The notes: a model not told the origin generated them from the sequence alone. A stretch of DNA of 64,000 nt from SIG607 sp036307305 (GCA_036307305.1 JAXJXV010000014.1:62001-126000); one strand, 5' to 3'. Numbered from the stretch's first letter, positions 1-9,461 are shown. Translations and numbers: made by a program.

Positions 1-1
1 G

Positions 2-679
2 GAGGACCATATTCGTATTCAGGTAATAAAAGCGGGTCTTCAGCTTGAAAAAGCTTACGAGATTGCAGACAGCATTGATAATCTGTTAGCCTCCAAGCTT
101 GAATTCGCCTATGATTCTCAGCTTGGCTTTTTAACCGAATGTCCTACAAATTTAGGTACCGGTCTTCGCGCTTCGGTAATGCTTCATCTCCCACTGCTTT
201 CAAGTGGCTCTCTTATGGCAGAAATGGCTGAAACTGTAGGTAAAATTGGCTTTACTGTACGAGGTATGTACGGCGAGGGAAGTAAATCGAAAGCTTCTCT
301 TTATCAGATTTCCAATCAGATTACCCTTGGCATAACCGAAAAGAATGCGATTGAAAATCTCAGCGTAATAGCAAGACAGCTAATGGCAAGAGAAACGGAA
401 GAAAGAAATTCGTGTGACAAAGTTGTGTTAGAAGACGCTGTGTGGAGAGCGTACGGAATTCTAAAAAACCAGCGTATTCTTTCAAGTGATGAAATGATGA
501 AGCTGGTGTCTAAAATTAAAATAGGCGCTTCTATGGGTATTTTGCCTATAGACAGCGTATTACCCATTAAAATACTCATAGAAACTCAACCGTTTATGCT
601 TTGTCGTAAATGCGGTGATAAAACCCCACAGGAAAGGGATATACTGAGAGCAGAAACGGTCAGAGAATTGTTAAGGTGA
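2..679 (+). CDS. mcsB: Protein arginine kinase McsB, C-terminal part
   Basis: The frame is open from base 2, so the 5' end of the gene lies outside the window. About 225 residues remain. They carry the conserved CPTNLGTGLRASV block of the guanidino-kinase fold at roughly residues 46-58 of the visible part, and a C-terminal region typical of McsB. In this family the enzyme phosphorylates arginines on proteins, marking them for ClpC-ClpP degradation and inactivating the CtsR repressor. It ends 6 bp before clpC, as in the usual ctsR-mcsA-mcsB-clpC stress operon. ctsR and mcsA would lie to the left and are not seen. Confidence 0.93.
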   Translation, partial: EDHIRIQVIKAGLQLEKAYEIADSIDNLLASKLEFAYDSQLGFLTECPTNLGTGLRASVMLHLPLLSSGSLMAEMAETVGKIGFTVRGMYGEGSKSKASLYQISNQITLGITEKNAIENLSVIARQLMARETEERNSCDKVVLEDAVWRAYGILKNQRILSSDEMMKLVSKIKIGASMGILPIDSVLPIKILIETQPFMLCRKCGDKTPQERDILRAETVRELLR

Positions 680-685
680 TGTAAT

Positions 686-3106
686 ATGAAATATAATTTC
701 AACGGATTTACAGGGAAAGCAAACGAGGCGTTAAACCACGCTATAAATTCCGCAGGACTAATGGGTCACACCTATGTTGGAAGTGAGCATATACTTTTAG
801 GTCTTGCTAAGGTAGGCAGCGGTGTTGCGGCTTCTATTCTGACAAAGTACAATATAACTGCCGATAAGGTGGAAGAATTAATGACTCTTAAAATCGGCGC
901 AGGAACTCAGACCAGTCTTTCACCCGAATATTTTACTGCAAGGGCAAAAAAGGTCCTTGAAATAGCAGTGGCGGGAAGCAGAAACCTTGGCAAAACCGAG
1001 GTTGGTACTGAGCATCTTCTTATTGCGGTTTTAAGCGAAGCAAACAGCTATGCAGTACGTTTCGCCAAAGAGCTGGGCGCAGACGTGTCCTCTATGACAA
1101 GAGAAGCATTAGAAGCGGCAGGCGCTTGGAACGAAGAGGAAAAAACTGCAGGTAAAAATAAGGGAGATGTGGGCGAAAATCTTAAAAAATTCGGCCACGA
1201 CTTGACACAGGACGCAAAAGACGGGAAGTTAGACCCTGTTATCGGCAGAGAAACCGAAATAACCAGAGTTATTCAGATTCTTTGCAGAAGAACTAAAAAC
1301 AATCCTTGTCTTATAGGTGAGCCGGGGGTTGGTAAAACCGCTATTGCTGAGGGTCTTGCTATAAAAATCGCAAAGGGTGATATCCCTGAAATTCTAAAAG
1401 ATAAAAAGGTGGTTACCCTTGACCTTACGGGAATGGTAGCAGGTACGAAGTACAGAGGCGACTTTGAGGAAAGAATTAAAGCCATAATAGACGAAGTAAA
1501 AAAAGCAGGAGATATAATTCTGTTTATAGACGAAGTGCATACCATTATGGGCGCGGGAAGCGCTGAGGGTAGTACCGATGCCGCAAATATTTTAAAGCCT
1601 TCTCTTGCGAGGGGTGAAATGCAGATAATAGGCGCTACCACCATCACAGAATACCGAAAAAATATCGAAAAGGATGCGGCTCTTGAACGACGTTTTCAGC
1701 CTGTAACTGTTGGCGAGCCAAGTGTCAGCGACAGTATAGAAATCCTTAAAGGACTGAGAGAAAAGTACGAAGCTCATCACAATGTTAAAATTACTGATGA
1801 TGCCATAAAGGCGGCGGTAGAGCTTTCTGCCCGTTATATAAACGACCGATATTTGCCCGATAAGGCTATCGACCTAATTGACGAGGCAGGTTCAAAGGTG
1901 CGTCTTACGGTGTTTGCAACTCCCGACAGCCTTAAAGACCTTGAAGATAAAATAAAAGAAAATGAAGAACAAAAGGATACTGCTATTGAAAATCAGGAAT
2001 TCGAAAAAGCGGCAAAATTAAGGGACGAGGGAAATGCTCTTAAGGAAGAACTTGCAAAGAGCAAGGATATGTGGAAGGAAAACAGTCAATCCGTTGCGGC
2101 GGTGACTGAGGAAACTATTGCCGAAATTGTATCTCTCTGGACAGGTGTGCCTGTTTCGAGTCTTACTGAAGAAGAAAGCGAACGACTCTTAAAGCTTGAA
2201 GACGAACTTCACAGACGGGTTATCGGTCAGAGTGAGGCGGTTACGGCAGTTGCAAAAGCTATCAGACGCGGCAGAGTGGGACTTAAGGATGAGGGCAGAC
2301 CCATAGGCTCGTTTATTTTCTCAGGTCCTACGGGCGTTGGTAAAACCGAGCTGTGTAAGGCTTTGGCTCAGGCAATGTTCGGCAGTGAAAACGCAATGAT
2401 TAGGCTAGATATGTCAGAGTATATGGAGAAGCACACCGTTTCCCGTATGGTTGGCTCTCCTCCCGGTTACGTTGGCTTTGACGAGGGCGGACAGCTAACC
2501 GAAAAAGTAAGAAGAAATCCTTATTCCGTCGTGCTGTTTGATGAAATTGAAAAGGCGCATCCCGATGTTTTCAATATTCTTTTGCAAATTCTTGATGACG
2601 GTATTCTTACCGATTCTCAGGGCAGAAAAGTTGATTTTAAAAATACTGTAATAATTATGACCTCTAACGTAGGCGCAAGAATGATTACAGAGAAAAAACA
2701 GGCTTTTGGGTTTGCTGAAAATTCTTTTGAGAGTGAGCATAAGGACATTAAGGAAAAGGTGCTAGGCGAACTCAAAAAAGCCTTTAAACCTGAATTTCTT
2801 AACCGTATTGACGATATAATCGTGTTTACTAAGCTTAATAAGGAAGAAATCGGACAGATAGCAGGTAAGATGCTTGACGGTCTTGCTAAAAGACTTGAAA
2901 AAATAGGAGTAAAAGCTGTCTTTGACGATTCCGTCCGTGAAAAAATGGCAGAGGTTGGATTTGACGATGTTTACGGCGCCCGTCCACTGCGTAGAGCTAT
3001 ACAGACGAAAATCGAAGATGCACTCAGCGAAAAGCTTTTGTCGGGTGAAATAAAATCCGGTAGCAGTATAGTTTGTCGTTATGAAGATGAACTGATAATA
3101 AAATAG
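686..3106 (+). CDS. clpC: ATP-dependent Clp protease ATP-binding subunit ClpC
   Basis: At 806 residues this is normal length for ClpC. In order it shows a Clp N-terminal repeat domain (about 1-145), a first AAA+ module with Walker A GEPGVGKT near 211-218, a UVR coiled-coil segment near 430-465, a second AAA+ module with Walker A GPTGVGKT near 547-554, and a C-terminal D2-small domain. ClpC unfolds substrates, including arginine-phosphorylated proteins, and feeds them to ClpP. The ATG follows mcsB by 6 bp, with GTGATG as a weak ribosome site at the end of that gene. An intrinsic terminator follows the stop. Confidence 0.97.
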   Translation: MKYNFNGFTGKANEALNHAINSAGLMGHTYVGSEHILLGLAKVGSGVAASILTKYNITADKVEELMTLKIGAGTQTSLSPEYFTARAKKVLEIAVAGSRNLGKTEVGTEHLLIAVLSEANSYAVRFAKELGADVSSMTREALEAAGAWNEEEKTAGKNKGDVGENLKKFGHDLTQDAKDGKLDPVIGRETEITRVIQILCRRTKNNPCLIGEPGVGKTAIAEGLAIKIAKGDIPEILKDKKVVTLDLTGMVAGTKYRGDFEERIKAIIDEVKKAGDIILFIDEVHTIMGAGSAEGSTDAANILKPSLARGEMQIIGATTITEYRKNIEKDAALERRFQPVTVGEPSVSDSIEILKGLREKYEAHHNVKITDDAIKAAVELSARYINDRYLPDKAIDLIDEAGSKVRLTVFATPDSLKDLEDKIKENEEQKDTAIENQEFEKAAKLRDEGNALKEELAKSKDMWKENSQSVAAVTEETIAEIVSLWTGVPVSSLTEEESERLLKLEDELHRRVIGQSEAVTAVAKAIRRGRVGLKDEGRPIGSFIFSGPTGVGKTELCKALAQAMFGSENAMIRLDMSEYMEKHTVSRMVGSPPGYVGFDEGGQLTEKVRRNPYSVVLFDEIEKAHPDVFNILLQILDDGILTDSQGRKVDFKNTVIIMTSNVGARMITEKKQAFGFAENSFESEHKDIKEKVLGELKKAFKPEFLNRIDDIIVFTKLNKEEIGQIAGKMLDGLAKRLEKIGVKAVFDDSVREKMAEVGFDDVYGARPLRRAIQTKIEDALSEKLLSGEIKSGSSIVCRYEDELIIK

Positions 3107-3109
3107 TAA

Positions 3110-3138
3110 AGAAGCAACAGAAATGTTGCTTCTTTTTT
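3110..3138 (+). terminator. Intrinsic terminator after clpC
   Basis: A 9-bp stem (GAAGCAACA / TGTTGCTTC) with a short loop is followed by a T run. It closes the mcsB-clpC operon. Confidence 0.85.
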
Positions 3139-3147
3139 GTAGTTCGC

Positions 3148-3176
3148 TTGACTTTTATTTTGTTGTAATATAAAAT
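3148..3176 (+). promoter_or_regulatory. Promoter for the 2-hydroxyacid dehydrogenase gene
   Basis: A TTGACT -35 box and a TAAAAT -10 box are separated by 17 bp. They lie directly after the clpC terminator and about 20 bp before the next start codon. Confidence 0.6.
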
Positions 3177-3194
3177 TTACTGGGAGGCGTTATT

Positions 3195-4142
3195 ATGAAA
3201 ATTGTTATAACCGATGCTTCAACCGTTACAAGCGGGGACATATCCTTTGACGTTTTTTCGCAGTTCGGTGAAGTTTTAATATATGATTTGACAGACAGCA
3301 GTCAGCTTAAAGAACGCATAAAGGATGCGGATATATTGCTTTGTAATAAAACGCTAATTACAAAAGAGGCTTTAAGCTATGCCGATAAGCTTAAGTATAT
3401 CGGTCTTTTTGCTACGGGCTTTAATAATATTGACCTTGACGCCGCAAAAGAAAAGGAAATTACGGTATGTAATGTTCCCCATTATTCCACCGAAGCGGTT
3501 GCACAACACACCTTTGCTCTTATTCTTGAAATTGCCTGTAGAGTTTCTGAATATAACAAAACCGTTAAAGAGGGAGACTGGGTTAAAAGCCGCACCTTTT
3601 CTTATTTTCCCATACCACTTTTTGAGCTTAGCGGAAAAACTATCGGTCTTGTAGGTCTTGGAAGTATCGGTAGCAGAGTTGCAGATATTGCCCTTGCTTT
3701 CGGTATGAACGTTCTTGTTTATAAGCGTAGTAAGACTGATGATAAAAGGGTAAAACAGGTAAGCCTTGACGAACTGCTGAGTAAAAGCGATATTGTTTCT
3801 ATGCATTGTCCGTTAAATAGCGAAAGCGAAAAAATTATGGACCGCGACGCTTTTGCAAAAATGAAGGATAAAGCGGTGTTTATAAATACTGCAAGAGGCG
3901 GACTTGTTGATGAATATGCGCTTAAAGAGGCTCTTGTATCAGGTAAGCTTCTTGGAGCAGGTTTAGACGTTCTTTGCAGAGAGCCTATGGATATAAACTG
4001 TCCTTTGCTTAACGTGGAAAACTGTATAATAACCCCTCATATTGCTTGGGCAGGAATTGAAACGAGAGAAAGGCTTATGAGGGTTGTTACCTCTAACATT
4101 GACAGCTTTTTGAAGGGTAAGCCTGTAAATACTGTTAATTGA
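3195..4142 (+). CDS. D-2-hydroxyacid dehydrogenase (NAD), glycerate/hydroxypyruvate type
   Basis: This 315-residue protein has the D-isomer-specific 2-hydroxyacid dehydrogenase layout: a split catalytic domain, a Rossmann domain with GLVGLGSIGSRVA near residues 153-165, the family block NTARGGLVDE near 236-245, and a catalytic histidine in the ITPHIAW segment. Such enzymes interconvert 2-keto and D-2-hydroxy acids with NAD(P)H. Family resemblance suggests glycerate or hydroxypyruvate as substrate, but this cannot be settled from sequence alone. It is monocistronic, with its own promoter. The start has a GGGAGG ribosome site. Its stop overlaps the -35 box of the typA promoter. Confidence 0.9.
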   Translation: MKIVITDASTVTSGDISFDVFSQFGEVLIYDLTDSSQLKERIKDADILLCNKTLITKEALSYADKLKYIGLFATGFNNIDLDAAKEKEITVCNVPHYSTEAVAQHTFALILEIACRVSEYNKTVKEGDWVKSRTFSYFPIPLFELSGKTIGLVGLGSIGSRVADIALAFGMNVLVYKRSKTDDKRVKQVSLDELLSKSDIVSMHCPLNSESEKIMDRDAFAKMKDKAVFINTARGGLVDEYALKEALVSGKLLGAGLDVLCREPMDINCPLLNVENCIITPHIAWAGIETRERLMRVVTSNIDSFLKGKPVNTVN

Positions 4143-4166
4143 CAATGTTGAGTTTTGTGGTATAAT
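4139..4166 (+). promoter_or_regulatory. Promoter for typA
   Basis: A perfect TTGACA and a perfect TATAAT are separated by 16 bp. The -35 box overlaps the stop codon of the preceding gene. Confidence 0.8.
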
Positions 4167-4199
4167 TATTTGGTTAGATTATTTTAAGGAAGTATCAAA

Positions 4200-6023
4200 A
4201 TGGCAAAAATAGAAAATTTACGTAATATTGCAATTATCGCTCACGTTGACCACGGTAAAACAACGTTGGTTGACCAGCTTTTAAAACAAAGCGGAACCTT
4301 CAGAAGCAACGAACAGGTTGACGAAAGAGTAATGGACTCTAACGACCTTGAGAAAGAAAGAGGAATTACTATTCTTTCAAAAACCACAAGCGTTTACTAT
4401 AACGGTATTAAGATTAATATCGTTGACACCCCCGGACATGCAGATTTCGGTGGTGAGGTTGAACGTATTCTTATGATGGTAGACGGCGTACTGCTGCTTG
4501 TTGATGCATTTGAGGGTTGTATGCCACAGACACGTTTTGTGCTTAAAAAGGCTTTGGCTCTTGGTAAAAAGGCGGTAGTTGTTGTAAATAAAATTGATAG
4601 ACCTATGGCAAGACCTGCAGAGGTTGTAGACGAGGTTCTTGACCTGTTTATCGAGCTTGGCGCTGATGATGACCAGATAGAATTTCCTGTTGTATATGCA
4701 TCGGGCAGGGACGGATATGCTTCCTATGATGAAACGAGGGGTGAAAATTTAAAACCTCTTTTTGATACTATAATTAAAGAAATTGATGCTCCTGAGGGTG
4801 AACCTGACGGACCTTTGCAGATACTTTTTTCTAATATTGAATATGACGATTATCTTGGCAGAATAGGTGTTGGCAGAGTTCAGAGGGGTACCGTAAGAAG
4901 CGGTCAGAACGTAGTGCTGAGCCATCGCGACGGTACAACGAGTAATGTTAAAATCGGAAAACTCTTTGTTATTGAGGGACTTCGCCGTACAGAAGTGGGA
5001 GAAGCAACGGTAGGCAATCTTATTCAGGTTGCGGGACTTAGTGACCTTAATATCGGTGAAACCGCCTGTTCTCCTGATTGCATAGAACCTCTTCCTTTCG
5101 TTAAAATCGACGAGCCAACCCTTTCTATGAACTTTATGGTAAATAATTCTCCCTTTGCAGGTAAAGAGGGTAAGTTCGTTACTTCAAGAAATCTGCGCGA
5201 CCGTCTTTTCAAAGAGGTTGAAACCAACGTAAGTCTTCGTGTTGAGGAAACCGATTCTGCTGATACCTTCAAGGTTTCGGGCAGAGGTGAGCTTCATCTT
5301 TCCATTCTTATTGAAACTATGCGCAGACAGGGCTATGAATTTCAGGTTTCTCCTCCTGAGGTTATTTATAAACGTGAAAACGGCGTTCTTCTGGAGCCTA
5401 TTGAGCTTCTTATGATTGAGGTGCCTGAGGAATACGTTGGCGCCGTTATGGAGCGACTTGGCTCTCGTAAAGCAGAAATTAAGAATATGGGTACAAGAGA
5501 GGGCGGAACGTCCCATCTTGAATTTTTGATTCCTGCGAGAGGTCTTCTTGGTTACAGAAGTCAGTTTATGACCGATACCAACGGTAACGGTATTATGAGT
5601 CACGTTTTCAGCGGATATGAAGAATTCAAGGGTGAAATTGAGCAGAGAAATACAGGCTCTATAATCGTTCATGAGGACGGTGAGTCTACGGGTTATGGTC
5701 TTTTCAATACCCAAAGCCGTGGCAGACTCTTTATCGGCGCAGGTGTTCCTGTATATGAGGGTATGATAGTGGGAGAAAATCCCAAAAACGAGGATATAGT
5801 ATGTAACGTCTGCAAGAAAAAACAGCTTACGAATACTCGCGCTGCAGGCAGTGACGATGCTTTGCGTCTTGTTCCTCCATCCGTTTTAAGTCTTGAACAA
5901 TCTCTTGAATTTATCAAGGACGATGAGCTTGTGGAAATTACTCCTAAAAATGTCAGACTCAGAAAGCGTATTCTTAACAAGGAACTGAGAATGAAAGCGG
6001 AATCGAGAAGCAAACAGAAATGA
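4200..6023 (+). CDS. typA: Translational GTPase TypA/BipA
   Basis: The protein has 607 residues, full length for BipA. G1 AHVDHGKTTL lies at about residues 15-24, G3 DTPGHADFGGE near 77-87 and G4 NKID near 131-134. EF-G-like domains II, III and V and the BipA-specific C-terminal domain follow. It binds the ribosome and helps large-subunit assembly and growth under stress. A strong sigma-A-type promoter precedes it. Its last four bases overlap the start of the exonuclease gene (ATGA), so the two are translationally coupled. Confidence 0.97.
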   Translation: MAKIENLRNIAIIAHVDHGKTTLVDQLLKQSGTFRSNEQVDERVMDSNDLEKERGITILSKTTSVYYNGIKINIVDTPGHADFGGEVERILMMVDGVLLLVDAFEGCMPQTRFVLKKALALGKKAVVVVNKIDRPMARPAEVVDEVLDLFIELGADDDQIEFPVVYASGRDGYASYDETRGENLKPLFDTIIKEIDAPEGEPDGPLQILFSNIEYDDYLGRIGVGRVQRGTVRSGQNVVLSHRDGTTSNVKIGKLFVIEGLRRTEVGEATVGNLIQVAGLSDLNIGETACSPDCIEPLPFVKIDEPTLSMNFMVNNSPFAGKEGKFVTSRNLRDRLFKEVETNVSLRVEETDSADTFKVSGRGELHLSILIETMRRQGYEFQVSPPEVIYKRENGVLLEPIELLMIEVPEEYVGAVMERLGSRKAEIKNMGTREGGTSHLEFLIPARGLLGYRSQFMTDTNGNGIMSHVFSGYEEFKGEIEQRNTGSIIVHEDGESTGYGLFNTQSRGRLFIGAGVPVYEGMIVGENPKNEDIVCNVCKKKQLTNTRAAGSDDALRLVPPSVLSLEQSLEFIKDDELVEITPKNVRLRKRILNKELRMKAESRSKQK

Positions 6024-6922
6024 ACATTATAATTCTTGATTTGGAATGGGACAGCGCGTACAGTGTTAAAAATCAGCGTTTTATCAATCAGATAATACAG
6101 ATTGGCGCCGTAAAGCTTGACCTTAATTGTAATATTATAGATACCTTTTCGGTAACGGTAAAAAGCCGACTTTCCAAAAAACTTACAAAAAGGTTTATTG
6201 AACTTACGGGTATTACAAATGAAATGATGCGTCAGGGTGTTCCCTTGAGTGAGGCGGTTGAGCAGTATAACAACTGGGTGGGGAAGAATACCCTTACTAT
6301 GACCTGGAGTACCTCTGACCTTTATACCATTATAGAAAACTGTCGGTATCTGCTTACTCCGTCAACGAAATTCCGTATTGAAAAGTACGCTGATTTACAA
6401 AGCTACGTCCAGAACGAAATGAGAAGCGAGGGCTATGTTTTTTCTTCTCAGATTTCTCTTTCTAATGCGGCGGCTATGCTTTCTATTTCTTCGCAGGGTC
6501 TTGAGCTTCACAGGGCAAAGGACGACTGTATTCTGTCGGTAGAGCTGCTCAGACGTTTTTATAACACCGATAAAATGCAGAGCTATATAAAGGATGCTAC
6601 AAATCCTGAATTTTTCCGCCGTCTGACCTTTAAATCCTACACATTGTCCAATATTAAGGATGATAATATCAAGGCCGAAAACCTAATTTTTAAGTGTGAT
6701 AGATGTTCTAAGGTTGCAAAATGTATGACAGGCTGGAAATACAGAAACGGTTGGTTTTCTGCAAATTTCAGATGTGTGGACTGTAAAAGGACTTTTATTG
6801 GTAGAGTTTCTTTTAAGAAAACCTATGATGACCTTGTGATAAAGAAAAAAATCGTTGATATTAAGGCGGTTGAAAAGAAAAATGAAAATGCTGTGCAGGG
6901 CGTGTCCGAGACAGTGCAATAA
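6020..6922 (+). CDS. DEDD-family 3'-5' exonuclease (KapD/DnaQ-like)
   Basis: The 300-residue protein opens with the ExoI motif ILDLEWD and continues with DnaQ-like blocks (QIGAVKL; later HRAKDDCILSVELL, the ExoIII-like segment with its acidic residues). A C-terminal extension contains CDRCSK near residues 225-230 and CVDCKR near 252-257, suggesting a zinc knuckle. Proteins of this kind trim RNA or DNA 3' ends; KapD-type members occur in spore formers. It overlaps typA by 4 bp and the following radical SAM gene by about 40 bp. The precise substrate is unknown. Confidence 0.82.
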   Translation: MNIIILDLEWDSAYSVKNQRFINQIIQIGAVKLDLNCNIIDTFSVTVKSRLSKKLTKRFIELTGITNEMMRQGVPLSEAVEQYNNWVGKNTLTMTWSTSDLYTIIENCRYLLTPSTKFRIEKYADLQSYVQNEMRSEGYVFSSQISLSNAAAMLSISSQGLELHRAKDDCILSVELLRRFYNTDKMQSYIKDATNPEFFRRLTFKSYTLSNIKDDNIKAENLIFKCDRCSKVAKCMTGWKYRNGWFSANFRCVDCKRTFIGRVSFKKTYDDLVIKKKIVDIKAVEKKNENAVQGVSETVQ

Positions 6923-7799
6923 AATAAGACGGGAAAAGGAAAATGAAGGCGGCTACTGCGGTATGCCGCTTTTTCCCGTTGTAGCAAAGGCAACCTTGCA
7001 TTTTTGGGAAGAACCCTGTATAAGTGGGAACAGAGGCTCAGGCACCGTGTTTTTCAGCGGTTGCTCACTTAACTGTGTTTACTGTCAGAACTATGAAATA
7101 AGCCATAACAAAAAAGGTGAGCTTATAACACCCAAAAGGCTTTCTGAAATTTTCAGAGAACTTGAGGAAAAGGGAGCCCACAATATAAACCTTGTTAATC
7201 CCACCCATTATTTGTGGGCGATAAAAGAAGCTCTTTCACTATACCACCCAAAAATCCCTATAGTTTATAACAGCGGCGGTTACGATTTGCCCGAAGCTAT
7301 AAATGAAAATATTTTTGATATATACCTAATGGATTTAAAGTATTTAAGTGAAGAAAAATCTTTTAAATACAGTAACGCAAAAGACTATCCTTTGTATGCT
7401 ACGGAGAGCATCAGGGCGGCTTATAAGCTGTGCGAAAAGCCTGTTTTTGATGACGAGGGTATAATGCAAAAAGGACTTATAATAAGACATTTGTGTCTGC
7501 CTCTTAATATCAAAGAGGCTTTGAAGGTGGTTGATTGGGTAAAAGAAAATACCCCTAATGCCTATTTGAGTATAATGTCACAGTATTTTCCTACGGCAAA
7601 GGCTTATGAGTATAAAGAAATAAACAGAAAAATCACCCAAAGGGAATATGAAAAGGTACTTTCCTACGTGATGGAAAAGAATCTTGAGAACGTCTTTATT
7701 CAGGAAAGAAACAGTGCAGATAAAGGCTACGTGCCTGTATTTGACTTACAGGGAGTAAAAAATAAACAATATATTTTAAAAATAAATAAAAATGCTTGA
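6882..7799 (+). CDS. Radical SAM protein, COG1313 (PflA-like, 4Fe-4S)
   Basis: The start is placed at the internal ATG leading to MKMLCRACPRQC; a frame-open TTG upstream has no ribosome site. Four N-terminal cysteines precede a radical SAM cluster motif FFSGCSLNCVYCQNYE (CX3CX2C) near residues 54-69. This family is related to pyruvate formate-lyase activases, but its members have no assigned substrate. It overlaps the exonuclease gene by about 40 bp in another frame, so translation is probably coupled. The next gene, rpsU, has its own promoter starting at the very end of this frame. Confidence 0.83.
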   Translation: MKMLCRACPRQCNKIRREKENEGGYCGMPLFPVVAKATLHFWEEPCISGNRGSGTVFFSGCSLNCVYCQNYEISHNKKGELITPKRLSEIFRELEEKGAHNINLVNPTHYLWAIKEALSLYHPKIPIVYNSGGYDLPEAINENIFDIYLMDLKYLSEEKSFKYSNAKDYPLYATESIRAAYKLCEKPVFDDEGIMQKGLIIRHLCLPLNIKEALKVVDWVKENTPNAYLSIMSQYFPTAKAYEYKEINRKITQREYEKVLSYVMEKNLENVFIQERNSADKGYVPVFDLQGVKNKQYILKINKNA

Positions 7800-7825
7800 C
7801 AATGGGTGGCTATTTATAGTATAAT
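7796..7825 (+). promoter_or_regulatory. Promoter for rpsU
   Basis: A perfect TTGACA and TATAAT are separated by 18 bp. The leader of about 45 bp ends in a GGAGGGAGGG purine run that serves as a strong ribosome site. Confidence 0.8.
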
Positions 7826-7876
7826 TGCCTTTGTAAATATTACCCCTGCATAAATGCGGAGGGAGGGAATGTATTA

Positions 7877-8053
7877 ATGAGTCAGGTTCGCCTAAAAGAA
7901 AATGAATCACTTGATAATGCTTTAAGACGCTTCAAACGTCAGACTGCTAAGGACGGCGTAATTCAGGAAGTTCGCAAGAGAGAGCATTATGAAAAGCCTT
8001 CTGTAAAGCGTAAGAAAAAGTCGGAAGCTGCACGTAAGCGTAAGTTCCGCTAA
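7877..8053 (+). CDS. rpsU: 30S ribosomal protein S21
   Basis: This 58-residue basic protein starts MSQVRLKENESLDNALRRF and ends in a lysine/arginine-rich tail, the S21 pattern and length. It sits in the 30S platform and helps mRNA pairing at the anti-Shine-Dalgarno region. A consensus promoter and a strong purine-rich leader lie upstream, and an intrinsic terminator lies downstream, so it is a stand-alone highly expressed gene. The TATTA between the GGAGGGA run and ATG is compatible with efficient initiation. Confidence 0.95.
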   Translation: MSQVRLKENESLDNALRRFKRQTAKDGVIQEVRKREHYEKPSVKRKKKSEAARKRKFR

Positions 8054-8071
8054 TAAGTGATACTTAAAAAA

Positions 8072-8106
8072 GAAAGCAGCTGAATTTCAGCTGCTTTTGT
8101 TTTTGG
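8072..8106 (+). terminator. Intrinsic terminator after rpsU
   Basis: The stem AAGCAGCTGA / TCAGCTGCTT is followed by TTGTTTTTG. It is immediately upstream of the yqeG ribosome site, so readthrough may feed yqeG. Confidence 0.85.
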
Positions 8107-8114
8107 AGAAAGCT

Positions 8115-8615
8115 ATGTTTAAACCGAATATAAAATTGCACAGAATAACAGATGTAACGGCAGAAATGCTGAGAAATAAGAATATAACGGCTCTGATTCT
8201 CGACGTTGATAATACCTTGTCTACCCATCACGGTATGGAGCTTGTGAACGGACTTATAGACTGGATAGAGAAAATGAAAAAAGAGGGCATAAAGCTTCTC
8301 ATTCTTTCTAATTCTAAAGAAGAAAGGGTAAAACCCTTTGCAGAGAAAATCGGTCTTGATTATTGTTCTCTTGCCTGTAAACCTCTGCCTTTTGGGTATT
8401 ATAAGGCTGTTAAAAAACTTGGTATAAAAAGAAAAAATGCGGCAATAGTCGGCGACCAGATTTTTACCGACGTTCTTGGCGGACGTTGTTTTGGTGTGAC
8501 TACCATAATGACCGACCTTATATTGCCTGAAAATAAAATAAGCTTTACTGTCAGAAGAAGACTGGAAAAAATACTACTAAAACTAATGAAGGTGGAAAAC
8601 GGATATGGGCGCTAA
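8115..8615 (+). CDS. yqeG: YqeG-family HAD IIIA phosphatase
   Basis: The start is set at ATG with GGAGAA just upstream (MFKPN...), giving 166 residues; the longer open frame begins inside the rpsU terminator. HAD motif I is LDVDNTL (DxDxT) near residues 32-38, motif II is LILSNS, and motif IV is GDQIFTDV. YqeG-type phosphatases belong to HAD subfamily IIIA, and the B. subtilis homologue sits next to a ribosome-assembly GTPase. The natural substrate here is not evident. It overlaps the next gene by 11 bp, suggesting coupling. Confidence 0.88.
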   Translation: MFKPNIKLHRITDVTAEMLRNKNITALILDVDNTLSTHHGMELVNGLIDWIEKMKKEGIKLLILSNSKEERVKPFAEKIGLDYCSLACKPLPFGYYKAVKKLGIKRKNAAIVGDQIFTDVLGGRCFGVTTIMTDLILPENKISFTVRRRLEKILLKLMKVENGYGR

Positions 8616-9459
8616 ATTCGGTCCTGCGGGAAATTCAGAGAGCTTTGCACTGAAAGGATATAAACATAGTTTGCAGGTGCCTTTGTATCTTACAGAAATG
8701 GGACTTGACCATTTTGAGTATCAGTGCGGCAGAGGAGTTAACGTATCTGAGGAGAAAGCAAATCAGTTCGGTATTGCCATGAAAGAAAAAGGCCTGACCG
8801 TATCCCTTCACGCTCCGTATTATATTTCTATGTCTTCTGTTGAAGAAGAAAAACGTCTTAATTCCGTTAATTATATTTTACAAAGCGCAAGGGCTGTAAA
8901 TGCAATGGGCGGTGACCACATTGTAGTTCACACAGGCTCTTGCTCTAAAATCAGCAGGGAAGAAGCCTTAAGCCTTGCAAGTGATACTATGCGGATTGCT
9001 CTTGATGCCTTGAAGGCTGAAAATCTCGGTCATATTCATATTTGCCCAGAAACTATGGGAAAAATCAATCAGCTTGGCACTCTTGAAGAAGTAATTGCCC
9101 TTTGCAAGATTGATGAAAGTATTATTCCTTGTATTGATTTCGGACATCTTAATGCAAGAACTATGGGCGAAATAAAAGGTAAAGAAGATTTTGAAAATAT
9201 ACTTCTCACTATAGAAAATAAGCTTGGTATTGACAGACTTAAGGTTTTTCATTCTCATTTTTCTAAAATTGAGTACACGACGGGTGGTGAAAAGCGTCAC
9301 CTTACTTTTGAAGATACTGTTTTTGGTCCTGATTTCGAACCTTTGATGGAGCTTGTGTATAAGAAAAATCTTTCACCTGTTTTTGTTTGTGAATCTGCAG
9401 GTACGCAGGCAGAGGATGCTCTTGCTATGAAAAAATATTATAACTTGTTAGGAAAGTAA
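8605..9459 (+). CDS. AP endonuclease family 2 / sugar-isomerase-like TIM barrel (Nfo-like)
   Basis: The 284-residue protein has the metal-binding segments expected of the endonuclease IV fold: LHAPYY near residues 72-77, HTGS near 112-115, a glutamate in ICPETMG near 148-154, DFGH near 178-181 and HSHFS near 217-221. Family members cut DNA at abasic sites with three zinc ions. The distance from classical Nfo and the gene context (HAD phosphatase, Xaa-Pro peptidase) leave open a sugar-isomerase role. The first residues overlap yqeG by 11 bp. The gap to the next gene is only 2 bp. Confidence 0.8.
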   Translation: MGAKFGPAGNSESFALKGYKHSLQVPLYLTEMGLDHFEYQCGRGVNVSEEKANQFGIAMKEKGLTVSLHAPYYISMSSVEEEKRLNSVNYILQSARAVNAMGGDHIVVHTGSCSKISREEALSLASDTMRIALDALKAENLGHIHICPETMGKINQLGTLEEVIALCKIDESIIPCIDFGHLNARTMGEIKGKEDFENILLTIENKLGIDRLKVFHSHFSKIEYTTGGEKRHLTFEDTVFGPDFEPLMELVYKKNLSPVFVCESAGTQAEDALAMKKYYNLLGK

Positions 9460-9461
9460 TT

